A stretch of 28,298 nucleotides of DNA, taken from positions 1,106,434 to 1,134,731 of the forward strand of contig BFEA01000092.1 in the NCBI GenBank assembly GCA_003427395.1, written 5' to 3'. Below, piece after piece: positions 1 to 10,360 of this stretch (its first letter is position 1; each line of letters begins with the position of its first letter). Below the pieces are notes generated by a model. That model ran no database searches, was not told where the DNA came from, and worked only from the letters and a program-made list of their open reading frames with translations. Both the position numbers and the translations under genes were made by a program. This DNA comes from Chara braunii (taxonomy: Eukaryota > Streptophyta > Charophyceae > Charales > Characeae).

Positions 1-25
1 TTTTTTACTTTTTTTTTTCTCTTTT

Positions 26-46
26 GATTGATTGATTGATTGATTG
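26..46. repeat. (GATT)n microsatellite
   Basis: About five uninterrupted copies of GATT lie in a T-rich stretch at the window edge. No function is implied. Confidence 0.9.
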
Positions 47-81
47 GTGGGGGATGGGTCGCCCCCCCAACCCCCACCCAA

Positions 82-82
<1 letters not shown>

Positions 83-142
<60 letters not shown>
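83..142. repeat. (CA)n microsatellite
   Basis: Thirty uninterrupted CA dinucleotides. They create spurious poly-(Thr-His) open frames in both flanking reading frames, which are not genes. Confidence 0.95.
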
Positions 143-145
<3 letters not shown>

Positions 146-244
146 TTGCACGGGGTTTCGAAGAGTTTTTCTTTTTCTTTTTCTTTTTTCTGTTTTTATT
201 TTTAGTTACGCAATTGAAAACAATAATGCCCCCCCCAAAAAAAT

Positions 245-277
245 GGGCGTGTAGGGTTTTTTTAGACCTACACGCCC
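245..277. repeat. Perfect 11-bp hairpin flanked by A and T runs
   Basis: GGGCGTGTAGG (245-255) and its exact complement CCTACACGCCC (267-277) enclose an 11-base T-rich loop. A-run and T-run flanks extend the pairing further. It has the shape of a bacterial rho-independent terminator, but in this eukaryotic setting it is more likely a small foldback sequence. Confidence 0.6.
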
Positions 278-310
278 TTTTTTTTTCATGCATTAAAAAA
301 AAAAAAAATC

Positions 311-413
311 TTGCACGCAACTCGGCTGGTCGGCCTAGGCCGAACCGAGCCGATTTGGCCATCGGCCGAGGCCGCGGCCGATTCGTACCCCCCGGCCGCG
401 GCCGGGCGTGCAA
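311..413. mobile_element. GC-rich foldback sequence with TTGCACGC termini
   Basis: The block begins TTGCACGC (311-318) and ends GCGTGCAA (406-413). The interior is very GC-rich and made of overlapping palindromes such as GGCCTAGGCC and CGGCCGCGGCCG. It is about 103 bp and contrasts with the A- and T-runs around it. It could be a very small foldback element. I see no clear target duplication (left flank AAAATC, right flank CATAGC). Confidence 0.4.
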
Positions 414-1678
414 CATAGCTCATGAGCATAGTAGGAATTTTTGCGTCGTCTTCAATACTGTTTCCATTGCTGTCTATTCCCTTTTGAACTACTGCTGTTG
501 CTACACCTTGCATACTCGGGAACGATTGCATACGGAATCCCGGAATGATTAGATGATTGGGTAGTTGTTGGACCGAAGACCAGCGAAACGCCTTGCGGGA
601 ATGCGCATAAGCAAGGTATGATCTGCGCAGCTTACGCGTATCCACGCGCGTCGATTTGTAACCACCAACGATTTAACTGCCCCGGGATTCTCTTCTGATT
701 GTATGAATGGATGTTGCACTATGCGGGGATGTTGGAATGATGGATGAATGATTGGATGTATTCGACGGCCGTTTTGCATCCACAACGTAGCAATCATCCC
801 GCCTGAGCACGTGTAAGCGCGATCCCATTTGCGCAGCCTACACGTACTCACACGCGGTGATCGCAATCGTCAAATATCAGGACAGGCGCGGAATTTCTGA
901 ACGACGGGCCCGGACTTTCCCCACCCAGGTAAACACGCACTAAGGAATTTCGCGGCCTCACAATGACAAGATGACGTACTCGAGGGACTCAGACTCGTCG
1001 TGGGATCCGGAGTATTTCAACCCTTGGGTGAGCGAGTGTCTCAGACGAAGACGCCCGGAATTCCCTTGCCTAACCGAGAATCGATTGTGCCCCAGGGAGT
1101 TTCACTGTGCCACCACCAGCGATCCGAGGTGCCCCAATTTTCCCACTTCGGATAACTCGCACTACTTCATATCCCCCGGCTTCGTCGTTATCGCTACCAA
1201 CTTCCCTCCCTTCCGCCTCCTTCTCCCGTATCACCAGCTCACAATTGTCCCGTGGAATTCCATCGCCGAGTACTGGCCCCGCACGCCCTGCGGAAATTGT
1301 CGGCAACGCGGCAACCGACGAGCCCCTGAAAACAGGAGGCCTAACCCAAACGCGCGACAACCGACGCCACGTGGCTGCCCCTAAGGGCCTGACTCATCAG
1401 AATCACAGCCATTCCGGGCAGACCCCTCCCCGAACCGCCGCCCCAAAACAGACGAATCGGACGGCCTTGAATGCACTGCGCATGCCATCTGCCTTACGAC
1501 CGGAAGCGATCCGCCCCCTCAACCATATTGCACCCATGCCCCTGAAACACTGCCACAGGAGATCTCAGTTCTGACCTGGGACTCCACCCCCACTTTCCCA
1601 AAAATCCTTAGCACACCCCTTGTTGCACTTCCAGGCCCACATCCCACTCCGATCAGGAAGTCGTGCTGGGCGTGAGGT
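414..1678 (+). other. Presumed 5' LTR and flank of Ty3-like fragment 1
   Basis: There is no convincing gene here. Several open frames of 60-155 codons overlap on both strands, with C/T-rich composition around 1100-1270. Because a primer binding site starts at 1679, the sequence just before it should be the end of a 5' LTR. The LTR start cannot be placed, since no 3' LTR copy exists in the window to compare. Two diverged direct repeats lie near 622-655 and 829-862, sharing TGCGCAGC and a related TACGCGTA/TACACGTA stretch. Confidence 0.35.
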
Positions 1679-1691
1679 TGGTATCGGAGCC
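1679..1691 (+). other. Retrotransposon primer binding site (tRNA-Met type)
   Basis: TGGTATCGGAGCC differs by one base from TGGTATCAGAGC, the sequence complementary to the 3' end of plant initiator tRNA-Met. That sequence commonly primes minus-strand synthesis in plant Ty3/gypsy and Ty1/copia elements. It sits 133 bp before the gag start at 1824, the expected order. It marks the boundary between the 5' LTR and the internal region of fragment 1. Confidence 0.65.
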
Positions 1692-1823
1692 CAACACGTG
1701 GCAGGGTTCTAGGAGTCATAGCTGGGCGATCTGGCTAACAGAGGACGACCTCGACCCCGGAACGCGCATCGACGCGATCCCGTCGTCACCAGAAGCCGGT
1801 CTGCGGCTCGACGGACGGTCAAT

Positions 1824-3186
1824 ATGAATGCTAATCAGCAGAACCCCCAACAAAACCCGAACCCCCAGCAGTCCTAATCAATCCGCACCACGAGCACGGG
1901 CTCCCATGACGCCCCCTGACCTCTATCTGTTTGATCCTGCGCACCCTCTTGCTGGAGCATGGCTAGCCACGCTCCGCGCTCAGCAGTATGACGATAACGA
2001 AGCTCAGGTGAACATTCCCGCTCGATTAGGAGGGGACGCCCATCATTGGTTTAGTACCTATGTATGGGTGGATCTTCCAACTTTCGAGCGAGATTTTATG
2101 AATCGGTTTGATTATATCCATCCAGAACAAGCGCTCTTTATGATTAAGGATCGATTCCAAAAACCTCTTGAATCTGTTACGGGATATCGAAACCGTTTCT
2201 ACCGAATGTTCGTAAAAACGGAATGGGGCGAGCAAGTAGGAAGAGATTTGTTCATTGACGGACTTCGCAGCCGCACGATGAGGGCGAAACTGCGAAAACA
2301 CTTCTCCCCCATCAATCATACGCTGCAACAGATCATGCCAGCCGCAGAAGAAATGGAAAGAAATTTTGTTGCGAGTTTCCTAGAAGGAGAGGATTACCCT
2401 AGGGAAGGAGACTCGTCTGAATTAGCCAGGGCTAAAGCTGAGCTGGTCGTTTTGCAAAACAAGTTTGAAAACATGGGGTTTGTATCCGGACCGGTCACCT
2501 ATTTAGAGCAGATTACCCCTAAACGGTCAGTCCCAAGTGTGATCGCCAACGTACCAGCTCCCGTGATGACAATGCCTCCACCTCCGATCGAAAATCCCGC
2601 ACGATCAAATGATTCGACCGCCTTGCTTGAACTGACCAAAACATTGGTTAATTTGATTCAGGAGAGCAACAAGGAGCAGCGGAAACACAATGCTCGAATC
2701 GAGGCTATGATGAGATCGATGCGACCCATCGCAGTGCGTGCCGCGCCAATCCAACACGGATTGGCTCCGGCACCGCCTCCTGCCGGGATCCCGGGCAACC
2801 TAAATGTCTGCTACACATGTCACCAACCAGGGCACATAGCCCGAGATTGCCCTCACCGGCCCTCGCAACAACGAGTCGGAGCCGCACCAGTAGTTGCAGC
2901 ACCAATCGCTAACGGGCCAGGACGGGTAGGAGCATTGATGGAAGAAGTAGAGGGAAGCGGAACTGTGTTAGCATCAATGGAGGACGCTGCAAAGCTTATT
3001 CCCTTGGATCAGTATGTAACACTGGGATACCCGGGGCTTGGAATGATTGGTACGATTAGACCCGCGCCTGAACAACGAGAGGTGGCAGAGTGGCGACCTT
3101 CTCCAGGAGAGATGGAGTCGGGAGGACCCACTTTCGTCACAGGGGAAATCGATGTTTTGAACATCGTACGAGCCTTAGATCATTGA
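1824..3186 (+). pseudogene. Ty3/gypsy-like gag (fragment 1), CCHC zinc knuckle
   Basis: This encodes a retrotransposon capsid/nucleocapsid precursor. The long open frame runs from 1828 (452 codons). The likely original start is ATG 1824 in another frame, giving an Asn/Gln/Pro-rich N-terminus (MNANQQNPQQNPNPQQS). That frame stops after 17 codons, so a one-base frameshift near 1875 probably joins the two. Residues about 30-190 of the 1828 frame resemble a retrotransposon gag domain (WLATLRAQ, GDAHHWF, FERDFMNRF, YRNRFYRMF). An intact zinc knuckle CYTCHQPGHIARDC lies at about residues 328-341 (2809-2850). The frame ends at TGA 3184-3186, but the same frame stays open into the protease. Confidence 0.85.
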
Positions 3187-4430
3187 ATCCCCCTTCCAAT
3201 CGGCCATCTGCTTTCGATATCAGAACAGGCTAACGAACCTATGCTGCAGCACTGCAAAGCAAAACGGAAACGATTTGCCCTTACCCGAACAACAAACACG
3301 AAAACGAAAGGACCAACACCGGACGAAAATGCCGCAGGTACTTCTGATCCCATACGCATAGGACTAATCCAAAAAGATGATCACTTCCTGCGGATTAAAC
3401 CCATCCCATGGAAATCCGCGGAATGCGGCACTGAGGTATGGGGAATTCCGTATAATGCTATCATCGATTCAGGAGCCGCTGCGTTGGCTATTTCATTACG
3501 GGTAGTGGAGAGAGCAGGAAGAAAGAACGATATGGTCATGCTCACTGAAAAAGATCAGCTCGTCTCAGCAGATGAAGAAAAGATCAAAACAGTGGGACGA
3601 ATGACTAACGTTGCTTTTCAATTAGGGAAGGTGCATGCTTTGGGTGACGTCGTAGTATTAGATGTCAATACTTACGACGTACTTTTTGGCCTTCCCGCCC
3701 TGGTAGCACTACGAGTCAATCTGGACTTCGAAAGACGATCGATTGTCCTTCGAAATACGGGTGGGAAACCCTATGTTGTACCAATGAGACTGACCCTTCG
3801 TACTACCGCTAACATAGCCCCACGAGTTTCTCCCGCGATGACGGGGACCCTTCGCATGATTACCTGGGACCACGGGCAGACATCCAAGGACGCAGACAAC
3901 AGCGATGATGATGATGATCCCGTAATCCTGGAAATGGCACAAGAACGTATCCATTACCCCGTGCAACGGACAAATGTTAAAGCGTTGAGCAAGACTAACC
4001 AAGATTTGCAAAGAACACAGGCTATGATTATGGGAGAACCTCTCGTACAGATTTCAAGGATGGTCGATTCTTTGGAACCCCCTCGAACCCTATACGAAGG
4101 GATCTGCCCTTTTCTCGCCCGATACAATGACAAAAGGCACTATTGCGATATCACGGATCTCCCGAAGTCCTTGTTGACACCCGCAAAAGAAATTCGATTG
4201 TTACGATTGGGGGCAGAAATCAACTCTTTGGAACCCCCTGAGCGCCTCGAGAACGGACTCGGGATCAAGATTGCAACGAAGCCTGTGCCGTAGCAAGACA
4301 CTCGAGACGGGGTAACGCCTGAAGAACACGTGGCCATCCGAGAACAAGATGCACAGATGATGGCCACAGTGTTCTCCTGGCGATCAGATAACTCATTCAT
4401 CTCCGCGCCCCTGCCAGAAATGTCAAGCGG
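3187..4430 (+). pseudogene. Retropepsin-like aspartic protease region (fragment 1)
   Basis: This part of pol lies in the same frame as gag, separated from it only by TGA 3184-3186. The first ATG is at 3241. The catalytic loop AIIDSGAAALAIS is at 3457-3495 with the DSG triad intact (3466-3474). A flap/C-terminal signature DVLFGLPALVAL follows at about 3676, as in retropepsin-like proteases of LTR elements. An acidic linker (SDDDDD, about 3900) comes next. A TAG at 4291-4293 ends the main open frame. The same frame continues with recognisable protein (MMATVFSWRSDNSFIS) to TGA near 4430, so the TAG looks like a mutation. It would cleave the Gag-Pol precursor during particle maturation. Confidence 0.8.
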
Positions 4431-4730
4431 GTGAATACAAAACACATTGATGTGAGGATATGGGATGAGTCATATGAGTTGCACGTACCGCAGTATGTAC
4501 CTGATGAGATTCACCACCTAATCGCAGACATTCTAAAGGAGTACAAAGGAGCGATTAGTGTGATGGACACAGACATTGGACTATCGTTAGTCATCATACA
4601 GCACGAAACTATTCCCCAATTCATTGCAAACCTTATAGATATTCCCTGGTAGAACAGAGAAAGGCTCTCGAGCGGATTCGAGAATTTGAAGCAACATGTT
4701 TGCGACGTTAAATAATTCTTGAGGAGTTAC
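4431..4730 (+). pseudogene. Pol linker before reverse transcriptase, truncated (fragment 1)
   Basis: A 73-codon open frame (MNTKHIDVRIWDE...) is shifted by one frame relative to the protease but continues it. The segment LKEYKGAISVMDTDIG resembles the stretch just before the RT domain in Ty3/gypsy elements. After TAG 4650-4652 the frame still reads NREKALERIREFEA, the helix at the very start of RT, before breaking up at about 4710. No RT, RNase H or integrase follows, so the element ends here. Confidence 0.65.
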
Positions 4731-4734
4731 GAGA

Positions 4735-4933
4735 GATCTCCTTAAATGCCTCTTGATCAGCAGTGAGTCCTGTAGTGACAGCCTAGAAGTAGAGTCAGGC
4801 TAGAGACCATAGTTGACAGGGTCCTTCAAGGATTTTGTGGTCCTTAGTAAGTCAGTCTTAAGTTATGTCAGTCAGGGGGTGAGAGTCTAAGTGGTGAGGA
4901 GTGGAACTGCCATCCGGTTGTACACCTGTCACC
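4735..4933 (+). other. Junction and leader before gag of fragment 2
   Basis: Non-coding sequence lies between the broken end of fragment 1 and the gag start of fragment 2. I find no primer binding site resembling TGGTATCAGAG and no recognisable LTR end. The 5' part of fragment 2 is therefore missing or too diverged to see. The last bases, CACC before ATG 4934, give a favourable start context. Confidence 0.4.
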
Positions 4934-6883
4934 ATGGTTGACACGCGTAGTGGTTTGAGCACCACCCCATATACAAAAGAACAGGAAGAGAGTGTTGTCG
5001 CCATACTGAAAGAAAGGAAGGAGAAGAAGGAGGCCAAGAAGAAGGCCATGTTGGAAGCACAAGCGCCGAAGAAGAAGAGGCTTGAGAAAGAGATGGAGAG
5101 GGTGAAAAGAGAAGAGGAGGAGCAGCTTGAAGAAGTAGAAGAAGAAGAAGAGGAAGAAGAGGAGACACCCCTATTGAGGACTGGGAGGAGAGAAGAAAAA
5201 GGGGAATCCAGTGGGACCAGTGAGGATGAGAAGAAACTGGAGAAGATGGTCTCAGAATGAGTGGCTAATTTATCTCTGGGGGAGGATGAAGAAGCATTGA
5301 TGTACATTCCCCAGGACGAGAGGGATGTTGTTGTGGCAGAGATAAAGATCTTGGAAGACCCGTTAGAGCAGCAGGTCTTGGAGGAGGAGAAGAGAATGGA
5401 GTGGAAATTGCGATTGAGGAGGCAGAGAAGGAGGCGCATAGCAGCGACTACTGAATTGGAGAAGGAATTAGTTGTCGCAGCAGAACAACATACGCAGGCG
5501 CTGGCAAAGGAGGATGTGCAGAGTAAGTTGGATGCAATCGCAAAGAGTATAGATGTATTGATTCGCGCCCAACAGGAACAGATCCATACTACCAGGGGCC
5601 ATGACATAGCTTTACAGTCCATCCGAGTAGGCTTTAGAGATTTTGCCCACGGTATAATGATGTGGATGGGCACCGTGATGCAAGCCCGTATGAAGAGCAA
5701 AGAGCAATTCTGTGTTGGCGCCATAGAGGGCGCCAAGCTCGCAGCTCCAGAGGAGGAGGAGGCACGCCCGCGTAGAGAACGAGTCAAAGTCAAGTTTCCT
5801 GACGCCTACAGCGGGAAACAAGGAGAAAATTTTGATAATCGGGAAGCAAATATTAACTCCTACGTGCACCTCCGGGACATTATTCCTGAGGAGCAAGTCC
5901 TCGTTGCATTCCACGCCCTTAGGGACGAAGCGTCCAGCTTCGCCAGGTCGTTAGTCCGCGCTGCCAAATGTGACAATGACATGGTGGCGTACTTTACCAT
6001 CACTCCCTTCAGTGAATTCCTAAAGTTAATTCGCGAACGTTTCGCGGATGTAACTAAAGGAATTAAGGCATCTGACAAGCTCCAGACCATCCACGCACGA
6101 TGGCGGAAGAGTGCAAGGGCACTCAAGGGGACTATGGATGAGCTTGTCGCAGTTCCCAATCACGGGGTCATTGAGCCACAGTTGGTTCAGTTATTTTATC
6201 GTGCGATGCCCGAGAGTTTGCACGGGCACTTCTACGACAAGTCGCGAGAACAAGGGATGACTTATGATAGGTTGAGTCGCGACGTTGTGGCATATGAGGT
6301 CCGGTCCACGCCAGTGAAGGCCTTTTGGCATAGAGATTTTGAGAAGGGTAAGAAGTGGAAGGGCCATACCATTTCAGGGCAGGTTAAAGGGAAGGATAGC
6401 CTGATCCTGACTTTGGATGAGGGGGGAATGGAGGAGGTCTCGTATAGTGAGATAGAGTGGGGCCTCGAAGAGGAAGACAGGAGTGTAGGTCAGGGGAGTT
6501 CCTATGCGGCTGTCGCGGCTGGAGGGAGGCCGCAAGGAAGAGGAGGAGGTCGGGGCCAAGGGGGTCGGGCCTCAAGTGGTCGAGGATAGGACAATCAGGG
6601 GGTTGGCGGCAGGGGAAAACGCCAAGAGGTAGGTAGGGGTCAAGGTCCCCCGCAAAACCGTCCACGTTCCAATCGGTCACCTTATAGAAGAGGTGGATGG
6701 CATCCGGGCTTGTCACAGGGCAGGTCTTGGGAGGATTTGGGTATCGATCAGAAAGTCTGTCAGAAAAGGATAGACCAGGATCAGTATATCTACTGCGGTG
6801 ATCCGGGTCATATTATCAAATACTGCCCCAAATATAGGGAGGCCCAATTTGCTGCACAGGCAGCAAAAGGCAACCGTCGGTAG
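4934..6883 (+). pseudogene. Ty3/gypsy-like gag with long coiled coil (fragment 2)
   Basis: One frame runs from ATG 4934 (MVDTRSGLSTTPYTKEQ) to TAG 6881-6883, broken by TGA 5258-5260 and TAG 6587-6589, about 650 codons in all. The first 180 codons are a Lys/Glu-rich coiled coil with a long Glu run. The middle (KVKFPDAYSGKQGENFD to about 6330) is a retrotransposon gag domain, with VLVAFHALRDEASSFARSL as its core. A Gly/Arg-rich basic tail follows. The zinc knuckle (6785-6826) reads YIYCGDPGHIIKYC, where Tyr replaces the first Cys, so zinc binding is probably lost. N-terminus and gag core resemble proteins I recall from Chara braunii. Confidence 0.85.
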
Positions 6884-7047
6884 GGGTCGCAACTGCCCTT
6901 ACCCCTAGACCATGTGGAGAAGAGTGCGCGCACCACAGAGAATCTCCCAACCCACATGTGTCTATGGCATAGGTTGTTGGCCAGTGCCTAAAAAGTTGTC
7001 CAGAGACTGTTTGCGTTAGGATCTCTCTAGGCACTTCCCTCACAGGC

Positions 7048-7887
7048 GTGGCGGAAGAGCTGAAGGAGGGGATGCCTGTCTGGGCCAAGATGAAGAAGAA
7101 TGAGAAAGGACAGCTAGTATTGGTAGATGTAGAGATTTTTAGAGGTAGAGTAGGGGCCCTTATAGACAGTAGGGCTACCCATAGCTATATTAGTCGCAAA
7201 GCGCTACAGAAGCTAAAGTTGAATCTGAAGGTCCGAAAGTTAGAGGAACCTATAGTCAGCATCCTCGCAGACAATCGCACAATGCGAGTCGAGGATTACG
7301 TCGAAGGAGTCCAGGCTTATTTTCGCCTAGAGAAAGATGGGAAGGTAGAAAGAGCTCTCCATTCCCTGACTCTCCTCGTAGAAGAGAACCTCCCATTTGA
7401 TATAGTCCTAGGAATGGATTGGGGAGAGGCAGTAGGGCCCACACTTCATTTGAGAGAGCATGAGTGTAGGCTCCCTAGTCCTTCAGGTGGAGTCAAGATT
7501 GCCCGTCTGTTTCATGTGTCAGGGGTGGAGAACCCCTTAGCACATTGCTGCCTTAGCGCTCCTGCGTTCGCAAGATTAGTAAAGAAGGAGAAGCTAGAAG
7601 AACAGGTTTTCGTTGCCTACGTTACGCCAGTTACTGAGCCTAAGTCCGAAGAGATCATAGACCCTCGTATTGCCAAGTTGTTGGAAGAGTATGCAGATCT
7701 GTCTGAGCCGCCTACAGGAGTAGTGCAGCGGCCGATCCAGCATCGAATTGAGATAGAACCTGACGGTAGAACTCCCAAAGGAGTGGTGAATAACAAGATT
7801 TCAGGGAAGTGCTCCCGGCTGTCTTTAAAGAACCAGTACAGGCGTAGTACATCCCTAATTAGGCGAATTAGGCTATGTCCACCTTAG
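7048..7887 (+). pseudogene. Retropepsin-like protease of fragment 2, catalytic motif damaged
   Basis: This is the start of pol, in a different frame from gag. The open frame begins at GTG 7048; no ATG precedes the conserved EELKEGMPVWAKM, so translation probably came from a polyprotein. The catalytic loop reads ALIDSRATHSYISRKAL (DSR at 7165-7173). The conserved Gly after DS is Arg, a GGG-to-AGG type change that should inactivate the enzyme. The second signature DIVLGMDWG is intact at 7399. A linker follows (PRIAKLLEEYADLSEPPTGVVQRPIQHRI). Retroelement similarity stops after KGVV at about 7790, exactly where RT should begin. The last 30 residues look unrelated. Confidence 0.8.
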
Positions 7888-8780
7888 TTGGTTGTGACAC
7901 TCCCTGGGGGACATTTGGTTTCTTCTATTATGGATAACAGGATTTCAGGGATAGCTGAATCCTGGTTGGTGTTTGCTAGAGTAGTAGTGTTCCGAGCTCT
8001 TGGTTTGCTGATGCCAAAACGATGGTCGTCGGTGCTGGGGTGTATGCCCTGTAACCTATCTTGTAGCAGGAGCGTGAGGCCTGGTAGAGAGATCTGGAGA
8101 TTTGTCGAGGGAGGAAGGCAATCGATTAGCGAACTAGGAGGTACTACCAATACAACCTGTGAGGCCGGGTATAGTTTTGGTAGTGAGAGCACGACAGCGA
8201 TGGCAGGTATTGGGCAAATTGATTTTTATCTTTGGAGTACTGAGTCTGGTTTAGGGGAAAACTAGGAGTTGCTCATTGATTGTGAGCTTGCGAGTTGCGG
8301 ATGTATCTCACAGTTCTGAGTTTTCACAGAATTAGCAGAAGTTTATCATCATCCCCCGGCCTCAATCTTCTTGTTGGTAATATCAGCCTTGGGCACTGGG
8401 TCCGGTTTTTATTTAAAAAAAAAAGGGGGGGGGGGGGGAAAGGAAGGGCATAGTGCACCAGCGAGTGTGCTTTCAGCGCCTCAGCCACAGCCTCACATGA
8501 ATGGGTGTACGCGGGAGACTGGCTCTGGTTGCAGGGATGCTCGCTAATTCCTTATGTCAGTGCAAGTGTGCGCGGCGTCAAGAGAACGGATGTGTAAGCA
8601 CTCTTCAAGTTTTTCAACCATACAGACCTGGGAGACCTTGCATTTCCAGCCCAACGAAAAAAGGCAGTAGGTGAAGCTGATCCTTCTCACATATTGTTAA
8701 GGAGATCTTGAACAATACGGCAACCAATTCGGATGATTAGGGGAGTGAGAGACTTTGTGATTGACCACCACCACAGTCCC
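7791..8780. other. No identifiable gene; sequence past the fragment 2 break
   Basis: A 125-codon open frame at 7888-8265 matches no family I know. TGTGACACTCCC at 7896 resembles the start of plant LTRs, so part of this block could be a 3' LTR, but no matching LTR copy or polypurine tract is visible. A diverged direct repeat (ATAACAAGATTTCAGGG at 7792, ATAACAGGATTTCAGGG at 7933) lies near the break. A poly-A/poly-G run is at about 8416-8438. Confidence 0.3.
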
Positions 8781-8783
8781 GTC

Positions 8784-9250
8784 AGCTATCTCAGTAGGTT
8801 TCATGCCTGAGTGGCACCACGTAGGTGGTGGGTTCTAATCGCGTTGCCGTCACCTGCGGTGGCCTGAGCAGGATGGCCAGGGGCAGTCAACGCTGGTAGC
8901 TCACTCGGGTGAGTTGTGCCGCCCTGTAACCCGTGGAGATTCGGGAGCGTCAGGGCAGGTGGAAATGGCTGCTCAGGTTCTGCTCTGGCCAGTCGGAACA
9001 CGCCCAAGAAAAGAATTCTCAGGTTGAATTCTCAGTCAGAGTCATCACAGGTTACATTCATGGTTGGATTACGATGCCAATTGGAGTTGAGACCCTCAAT
9101 TTCATGATACTTCGAGAGGCTTAAACTCTCAACATACCTGTCATAACAGAAGCTCTATAACCAATAATCATGGCATAAATCCTACGGTAACTTCCATAAT
9201 AATCTCGAATTACCTGGATATCTGTGGATATATCTTTTTTTTTTTCCTTA
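8784..9250 (+). mobile_element. tRNA-derived SINE-like copy 1
   Basis: The head contains an A-box-like AGCTATCTCAGTAGG (8784-8798) and, 32 bases later, a B-box-like GGTTCTAATC (8831-8840), the internal RNA polymerase III promoter spacing of a tRNA head. The sequence does not fold into a tRNA (no acceptor or T-stem pairing). The 3' part contains TGTGGATATATCT (9223-9235), shared exactly with copy 2 at 9719-9731. The tail here is T-rich rather than A-rich, so boundaries are approximate. Confidence 0.45.
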
Positions 9251-9599
9251 CCCTTTGTTTTTTTTTTTTTATAACTAAGCTATATTCTTCTCTCAATGTC
9301 ACCTTTCACTACCTACCTACCACTACCACTCAGCCTATACTCCTGCAAGCGTGGCTACCTTTCACAATTAAGGGGATGCGTGTTGCCCCCCGCCCTAACC
9401 AGCGGTGGTCATAGAGTACGGTGGGGCCGCCGGTGGGGGGGACCAGCTAACGCAAAAACCGAGCATTTTGCCAGTAGTTGTGCCTCCCATCTACTTCCCA
9501 GCCCCCATCGAGTAACAACAATATCTATGGTCGGCACTCTTCCACACACCACACACAACACCCCCCCCCCACACACACACACACCCGAACAGGGGGAGC

Positions 9600-9770
9600 A
9601 AGCCAACTATCTCAGTTGGTTGGCACCAAGAGTGTCACAGGTGGTCAGTGGGGATGACCTCCTGAATGCCACTTGCGTGCCTAACCAACAGAGCTAGGCC
9701 GCTTGCTCACCTGTCCCCTGTGGATATATCTCAAAGGCTGCCACCCTTTTGTTTCAAAAAAAAAAAAAAA
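9600..9770 (+). mobile_element. tRNA-derived SINE-like copy 2 with poly(A)
   Basis: The A-box-like AACTATCTCAGTTGG (9605-9619) aligns with copy 1. The following GAGTGTCACAGGTGGT aligns with GAGTGGCACCACGTAGGTGGT there. The 3' end TGTGGATATATCTCAAAGGCTGCC...CTTTTG leads to 15 A (9756-9770). That 3' block is also found before the poly(A) of copy 3. Together they indicate one retroposed family. The B box is not clear in this copy. Confidence 0.5.
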
Positions 9771-9910
9771 GAAGTGGTTGGCAACCACCAACATCCACAA
9801 CATTCTGAAAGTCGTGTTCCCTAGCAGAGACATATCCCACGCAACTCCCGCCTAAAGGTCGGATCTACAACTCTTTCACTGAGGTCACTTCCCCTTTCAA
9901 GAGGAGAAAT

Positions 9911-10118
9911 TATCTAACAGTACAAGGAGACAATTATGTTGAACCGCTCAGTCGAAGTGCTAAAATGCAAGGGTGAGTTTGAATCCAGATGGTACACCCA
10001 TAAACTGTTGATATGCAGACGTGAGTTCAATTCGAGATAGAACCGGATGAGCGAAATTTCCTGAATCATCTAGGGCCGGTCAGTTTCACGATGATATCTC
10101 AAGGCTGTCGGCCTTTTG

Positions 10119-10143
<25 letters not shown>
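9911..10143 (+). mobile_element. tRNA-derived SINE-like copy 3 with poly(A) and possible TSD
   Basis: An A-box-like CCGCTCAGTCGAAG near 9946 and B-box-like GAGTTTGAATCC near 9972 give a polymerase III promoter arrangement. The 3' end GATATCTCAAGGCTGTCGGCCTTTTG runs into 25 A (10119-10143) and matches the end of copy 2. GAGAAAT precedes the copy (9904-9910) and follows the poly(A) (10144-10150). This is a possible 7-bp target duplication, though the sequence is simple. Reverse transcriptase would have to come from a LINE. Confidence 0.5.
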
Positions 10144-10149
<6 letters not shown>

Positions 10150-10360
10150 TAAAAAGACACTTATGTTGATTATGTACCTTGTAACCTGGGACTTTTGCCG
10201 TCTCAAAGAGATTATAGTCGTACACTCTTTACGCCCTTCCCCTTCATTCTCCCCCAATCAAGCTATTGAATGTGTAGGACCTTTGCTGAACTCGGAGATT
10301 GACACACACTCCTTGTGGTAATTCCAGGTTCCTCCTAACAGGACGTGATAAGTTGATTAA

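Noticed and set aside
245-285. Rho-independent terminator
   Set aside because: The shape fits, but every other feature indicates a eukaryotic nuclear genome and no gene ends just upstream.
36-552. Open frames with poly-(Thr-His) at the window start
   Set aside because: They are produced by the (CA)n microsatellite and surrounding simple sequence.
4858-5793. 311-codon minus-strand open frame, Ser-rich
   Set aside because: It is antisense to the Glu/Lys-rich coiled coil of gag fragment 2; codons rich in GAA/GAG give poly-Ser/Phe on the other strand. No domain is seen.
8783-8857. tRNA gene
   Set aside because: A- and B-box-like motifs are present, but no acceptor or T-stem pairing can be drawn; it fits a tRNA-derived SINE head instead.
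9017-9124. Possible retroelement protease fragment (GYIHGWITMPIGVETLNFMILREA-like translation)
   Set aside because: The resemblance to a retropepsin strand is too short, lacks the catalytic motif, and lies inside the SINE-like copy.
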